DNA from: Metridium senile
Taxonomy: Eukaryota; Cnidaria; Anthozoa; Actiniaria; Metridiidae
Direction of reading: 5' to 3'
Assembly (NCBI GenBank): GCA_949775045.1
Contig: OX459103.1
Span: 2,562,501-2,626,500, forward strand
Length of the DNA: 64,000 nt
Part shown: one piece after another, positions 42,313 through 64,000 of the stretch
How the letters are laid out: the number at the start of each line of letters is the position of its first letter
Position numbering within the stretch: position 1 is the stretch's first letter
Made by a program: the position numbers and the translations under genes
Notes under the pieces: model-generated
What the model was told of the DNA's origin: nothing
Database searches by the model: none
What the model saw: only the letters and a program-made list of their open reading frames with translations

Positions 42313-42851
42313 GTCGAGGAGTAAACTTAAGCATTTTTACAGTATTATTTTAGTCAATTATTTAGCATTTATTTAGCCTTTAAAAGCAAAGATTTAGCAT
42401 AACATAACTTAGAAGTATTAGTCACTTCATACCGGTATTGATAGCGTCATTCGTCACATATCGTATGTGACATTCAATAACAAGATTAGAGATAACAATT
42501 TAAGGAATCAGCACGTATACCGGAGAGTATATAACTATTAGTCACACAACACAACTGACAACAAGCATGTAAAAACAGGATACATAATGAATAGTGAATA
42601 GACTTCTCGTACGCAAGAGAAATGATTGTAAACTTAGGTATGAATGACTGTAAACTTAGTTATGTTGTTCCTGTTAGAATATTGATATAAATATACGTAG
42701 AAAATCAATGTATAGGCAGCTAAACTGTTGGAGAGCGAATTGTAAGAGACGTACGCAAATGTACCAGTGACTAAGGGAATAAAAGAATTGACGCAAACGA
42801 AGTCGTAGTTGTCTACTTGGATAGACACGTTCGTGGATAGCTCTACGAAAC

Positions 42852-42852
<1 letters not shown>
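42313..42852. other. Unique-looking sequence between two CAAT arrays
   Basis: About 540 bases with no gene recognised. Confidence 0.4.
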
Positions 42853-42890
<38 letters not shown>

Positions 42891-42891
42891 G

Positions 42892-42941
<50 letters not shown>

Positions 42942-42942
42942 T

Positions 42943-43013
<71 letters not shown>

Positions 43014-43091
43014 TATCTATCTATCAACCTATCAATCAATCAATCAATCAATCAATCAACCAATGTCTCGGGGGGGGGGGGGGGGGGGGGG
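42853..43091. repeat. (TCAA)n microsatellite followed by poly-G run
   Basis: About 50 TCAA units with occasional TCTA are followed by a run of about 22 G. The G run could form a quadruplex. Confidence 0.95.
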
Positions 43092-43240
43092 TACGTGACC
43101 CGGTTTCTGACGGGGACGTTCCGCTGGTACCTCTAAACCCTGACCCTATTTAAGACAGCAGCATCCTAAAAATACGTACCCTATTCAAGATAAATTGGTA
43201 AAAAGTAGACCCTATCCAAGACTCAAGGGGGAAATTGTAT

Positions 43241-45984
43241 ACCCTATGCAGGAGGGAGGGGGCGTCTCCAGGGAAAAGGCGTGTTGTGGGCTCGCTCTAG
43301 TGTGACGTCACGACTCTATTCAAAATGGCGACCATTGTTTAACTCGGTTGTTTCCACAAAAACATTCGATTTTTTTTTGCATTGCTGAACTTTTTTTTTA
43401 CTAGTGGGAGTTCTTTGATATGTAATAGTATCCAACAGTTCACTATAGCCAAATTTGTTGATCAGATTCGACGAAAATACTGCTTTTCTAGCCGATTTCG
43501 TGATGAACTGTGATATCGGTCCAGTGCTGTTGATATGCAGTTTTTTACAGGTACACGAACGTAAAATCACAATGGATCAGTATTTTTCATCCAGAATAGG
43601 AGGTTTATGCAAGTATATGATAATCTTCGGATCTGCAAAGTTTCTCTCTGTTTGGCTTTGTGGTTGGTCTCATCAATCGATTTGAAGGCTGATCTCACGA
43701 ACTACAAGTCGAAATTACGAACCCGAACTGGGAGACCCGAACAAAACAACTTTGCAGGTTAGTAAATGTATTCCCATTGAAGTTAAGTCCTTAATTATCT
43801 TGATTTTGAACCTTGACATGAATGTTTATGCTTATTCAATGAGCTAAGTGCATGCTTTTAAGATCGTATTTATGTGTATTTTATAATAGCTATCTAAAAA
43901 TGCTTTGAAACTAGCTACCATAAATACCCAAGCTGTACCCACTTTCTTAATTATTTGTCTTCAAAATCAATTCGTATATTAGTTAATTTGTTAGAAGAAT
44001 TTGATACAGTGCAGTATAAAGCTTTCTGCTGTCCTGTTTTCACATCAGCTTACGGAATTAAATAATGATAATATATAACATGAAATTCATTGAATAATAT
44101 TTCAAATTATGATTGAAAATCAGGATATGAAATCTGAGATTTATCAAGCTAAGCTTCCATCAGCTATTGTAACAAACTTGAATTAAATTAAATGATGATT
44201 ATATAGTTAAACATTTTGTGTTTTTTTTTTTGTAGGTAAAATGGCTGGAACTATTTCAACAATGTGAACAGTGAAATAATAATTACTATTGTTGGTTTAC
44301 ACTGAACTATTCTATGCTTGTCATCTTGTTTATGCCAACTGATGACTGGATAAACCCCTCTATTAACTCTGTTTGAGTGATACTGAATAAACATAGTGAC
44401 TATAAAACAAACTAAAGTGGTTTTCATTAACACGTGAAACCCTCTTTAGTGTATTACTCTTTATACACTCTAATTTCAATGTGTTCTTTTGTTCTTATTT
44501 GACTATTACACTTTAATCAATACACTTTGTTTCATGGGTTACTGAAAACCACTCTTTTGCTTATAGTAACTATGTTGTTTTTGTAGAGCGAAAACGCTAA
44601 AACCATGCAATATAAAAAATTGTTACTATTAAACTAATAGTTTATATCCAGTGACTATTTAGTAAATACCACTCAACCAGAAACATCAAATACAAAAGAA
44701 AACAATACCTCATGGTCACTGCAGAAGAACTATTATACAGTTGCAATTTTATTTTCATGGATATAGTGTTGTTGCTCTATCAAACTTTTGTCCCTGCCCC
44801 ATAGCAGCTGTTTTGAATGCAACAGGATACCCTATAGCAGTTTCCCATTCATTACTAACAAGGTACAATAGATGCTTATTTTAATAAAAACATTGATTTT
44901 ATTTCTATGTATCATCAGACAATGTTTTTTAAACATTAAAATGAAGTAAATTTGAAATTCTCCCCACCCCCACCCCCCCAGCTTTTTCAAACAGCAATAC
45001 CAGTATTTCTATTTGACCTTTAATAATACAGTACACAAACATGATATAAGTTAAGCACAATTTCAACATGAAATTTTATACAAATAAATTAGAGCAAAAG
45101 CACTGAAACCATGATATATAAAAACAAATAAAAAAATACAAATTATGTAGTTAAGTTTACTATAACATACAGTTTCTATTTTAAATGCCATTCAACCAAA
45201 AAATCAGATACAAAGGAAACAATGACTCATTGTGACCAATAGTCAGTAAATAGGAAATATTGCATAGTCAGTAGCAATAATTGCATACATTTTCATTGAT
45301 AAAGTTATATACTAATATTAATTTTAAGTGCTCTATTTGTTGAACTTTTAAAAATAAATCAACAACTTCAATTTAACTATAAGCAATAGTACTGCAGATC
45401 AATGCAATAACTGTTAGTTAAGATCGTTGTTTTTACTTGATAAAAATAGTAACAAACAAAACAGTCACATTCCTATCGAAATCGTGTACAGGACAAGTTG
45501 TAAAGGCTGAGAAACTACACAAAAATCGATTGATGAGAAGAACCACAGCTCCAAATAAAACCAAAATCAAACTGGTTAGAGTTAAACTTATAACCAATAT
45601 AACCTCCTATTTTCAAAATGTTCCATAAAGTTTTACCAACGAAATCACGATGTTTTCAAATGATGGTTGGCCATTTTCGATTAGGACCTGCAGCCTTCCC
45701 GAGAAGTTTTAACGAAAAAATACAGTCAACTATAAACGTTTTTTCGAGATCAGTTGCGCTCAACTAGTAAATCTATAAACAAAGAACACTCACTGTGGGT
45801 TAACTAATTTACAATGTGCTGTTTTACCTCTCTTTTATCTCGTTTTCTTAACTTCAAATTGGCGCTTTCAAACTAAACTGACAAGAATATCTAGCGTATC
45901 CATGTGACGTCACACTAGAGATCGCTGTAGATAGAGAATCTAATTTGCATACAATAGAGTCATCCCCTCCCTCCTGACCCTATG
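43241..45984. mobile_element. 2.7-kb non-autonomous hAT-like DNA transposon with 8-bp target duplication
   Basis: The element proper is 43249-45976. Ends are CAGGAGGGAGGGG and its complement, with further inverted homology inside (ctctagtgtgacgtcac at about 43,298 and its complement at about 45,903). ACCCTATG occurs on both sides (43241-43248, 45977-45984), a perfect 8-bp duplication. CAG ends plus 8 bp is the hAT signature (family knowledge). The AT-rich interior has only short ORFs (for example 43455-43685 and 45437-45628) that I do not recognise. No transposase seen. Confidence 0.85.
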
Positions 45985-46205
45985 TAAGAAATTCATTAGC
46001 TTTGCGAATATTTTCTTTGTTAATGTACATATATTCGAATATGTAAACAAATAGACAGTTGTAGGGATGATTATTTCTTTCCTTGTCAGTCATTAAACTG
46101 CTTAAAGATCAAACACCACTTCATGGACAATATTGAATGGGTTTATATTCATGAATGAGATGTTAACATAGCCAAGTAGTGGTCCCATAGAGATGTCAAT
46201 ATCCC
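45985..46205. other. Flank of the hAT-like element up to the right arm
   Basis: No gene seen. Similar motifs (accctattcaagac, acggggacgtt) occur on the other side of the element and in both arms, indicating a dispersed repeat. Confidence 0.45.
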
Positions 46206-46539
46206 ATTGTTATTCATTTGACACATATTGACACCCTGCTGTGTAAGACATAGTAAATTTAGAAAGTGCAACCCTGTTTAAGACAAATTAGGCTAAATTG
46301 TATACCCTATTCAAGACGCCAAGGTATAAAACCATACCCTATATATCTGCCGCAACGTCCCCGTATAGTAAATATAAGGGAGTCAAACAACACCCCCCCC
46401 CCCTTCCCCTCCCTCCCCAAGGCAATGTCCAAGGGAGGATATAAACGGACCGATATGGGCAGACATATAAACAAATGTACAAACATGTACACACACACAT
46501 ACAAATAAATGAACTAGAATCATTAATCACACAACATTC

Positions 46540-46545
46540 TTTATT
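46540..46545 (-). terminator. Polyadenylation signal of the right receptor copy
   Basis: AATAAA on the minus strand, about 410 bases after the stop. Mirror of 26606-26611. Confidence 0.55.
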
Positions 46546-46957
46546 TCAACTCACCAACGTGCACCGTGTACTTCGCAATGATGTTATATTGGTCACATAG
46601 TACATATTACAAAAACAAAACACAAATATTGTCTTGATATACCAGAATACACAACAACAGAGTACAAAATGATTCAGACTTACACTACACAACCACACTA
46701 TGAAATGCCACAAAACACACCGTACCAAAACACACAACACCAAACATCTCTCACACATACAAAAAAGTGATTCAAAAAAAAAAAAAAAGGGTGAAAATAA
46801 AAGAGTTAGAAGGAGATTGGTAAGTTGAAATGTCCCTCAGAGATGTGTCAAAACTTTGTCAGAATGTTTCTCAAAAGAAATAAAAAATTCGAAAAATTTG
46901 AAATATAAGACTCTGAGGGAATGCACACTCACTCACACTATCATTCATCGTAACCAA

Positions 46958-63087
<16,130 letters not shown>

Positions 63088-64000
63088 CTGAATTAGTAAA
63101 TACAGAAAATAAAACATGTCATATCAAAGTTGTTTAGAAAAATCAAATCCAGAGACTGAAGCCTTTCACAGCATAAATATAATTTGATTTTATATACTCA
63201 GACGACTTATCATAACCGGCAACAAAAATAGTATATATCATTCAAAGAGCGTTCGAGGGCCTACTGTCCTCTCAATTTTGAATTAAAGTCTTATAAGAGA
63301 ATGACCGAGAAATTTCAACGACAACCTCAGATCTCTAAAAAGACAAAGGCGTCAACTTGAGCGTAAATTTTTGTCATCGGGCCTTGAAGTTCATCGCCAG
63401 ATGTTCCAAAAAAAATGTCGTATGTATACTAATGCTTTGAACTGTGCTAAACGGGACAACTACCACGACCAGATTTCTGGATCTGACCAAAGCCAACTGT
63501 TTCGCCTCTTTGACGGAATGTTTAAAGTCCGACAATGAGAACTGGACTGGATTTCAAGTCCGCGCAATTAGTTCCAGTCCGAGGCGCAGCCGAGGACTGG
63601 AACTAATTGCAAGGACTTGAAATCCCGTCCGGTACGAATTGGAGGACATTGAACGACTTCTGAAATTCAATAATTATTTGGGAGGAATCTTCGTCTATAG
63701 ATATTTAGCCATTTTATTATAATGAAACTATTATCTGATAGTTATGCATGCATGGATAATTTCTATAACAGTTTAAAACATTCCGTACTGGTCAACGAAT
63801 TAGCTTGTGGCTTAATGGTAAGCAATAGGAATTAGTAAGTTAGTGGTTAGAAGTTCGAGTCTCGGGACTTGTTACCATGAAAATATTTCAAGAGTCTTTT
63901 AATCCTTAAAACAAGTAAAGTTAAAAAGGAACTATGTTTTGCTGGGCTAATATGTGTCACTATATAAGTGTCACTATATAAAGCGTTGCCAAAGTATATT

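Overview
The window is animal nuclear DNA, most likely from a cnidarian or another early-branching metazoan. Genes are split by GT-AG introns, extracellular domains sit on phase-1 exon modules, the DNA is AT-rich, and most of it is transposable elements, microsatellites and MITEs. The organism is inferred from style; no gene here fixes the species.

The main structure is a very large imperfect inverted duplication. The left arm runs from about 10,532 (or earlier) to 29,133 on the + strand. The right arm is its reverse complement, from about 46,206 to the window end at 64,000, where it runs off the edge. Each arm carries one copy of the same multi-exon gene, read toward the centre (tail to tail). 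It encodes four discoidin (F5/8 type C) domains, one Ig-like domain, a Pro/Thr/Lys-rich stalk and a C-terminal hydrophobic tail of the GPI-anchor type. All 11 recognisable exons were traced in both copies. In about 2.38 kb of coding sequence I counted by eye 24 amino-acid-changing and 3 silent substitutions plus one 3-base indel. Five replacements and no silent change fall in one 138-base exon. This replacement-heavy pattern suggests a diversifying surface recognition receptor, allorecognition- or immune-like by analogy only. Either the arms are a real palindromic duplication or two haplotypes were joined inverted in the assembly.

Layout: 13-4283 is a Ty3/Gypsy-type retrotransposon (intact gag-pol ORF and probable 3' LTR). 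4.3-6.2 kb holds hexanucleotide arrays. 6,272-8,941 is an internally deleted Ngaro/DIRS-type element with split direct repeats and a CCCH-finger Gag-like ORF. 8.9-11.25 kb is a decayed LINE. 11.4-26.6 kb is the left receptor gene. 26,826-29,022 is a DNA transposon present only in the left arm, itself broken by a 5'-truncated LINE. The 17-kb spacer (29.1-46.2 kb) holds LINE fragments of at least three types, a 117-bp satellite, a minus-strand gene fragment (signal-peptide exon plus two EGF exons, one with a stop) and a 2.7-kb hAT-like non-autonomous transposon with a perfect 8-bp target duplication. 46.5-63.1 kb is the right receptor copy.

The arms have diverged after duplication through insertions, microsatellite change (a 7-bp intronic repeat is about 39 units on the left and 4-5 on the right) and the clustered protein changes. 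All alignments were done by eye, so counts are approximate.
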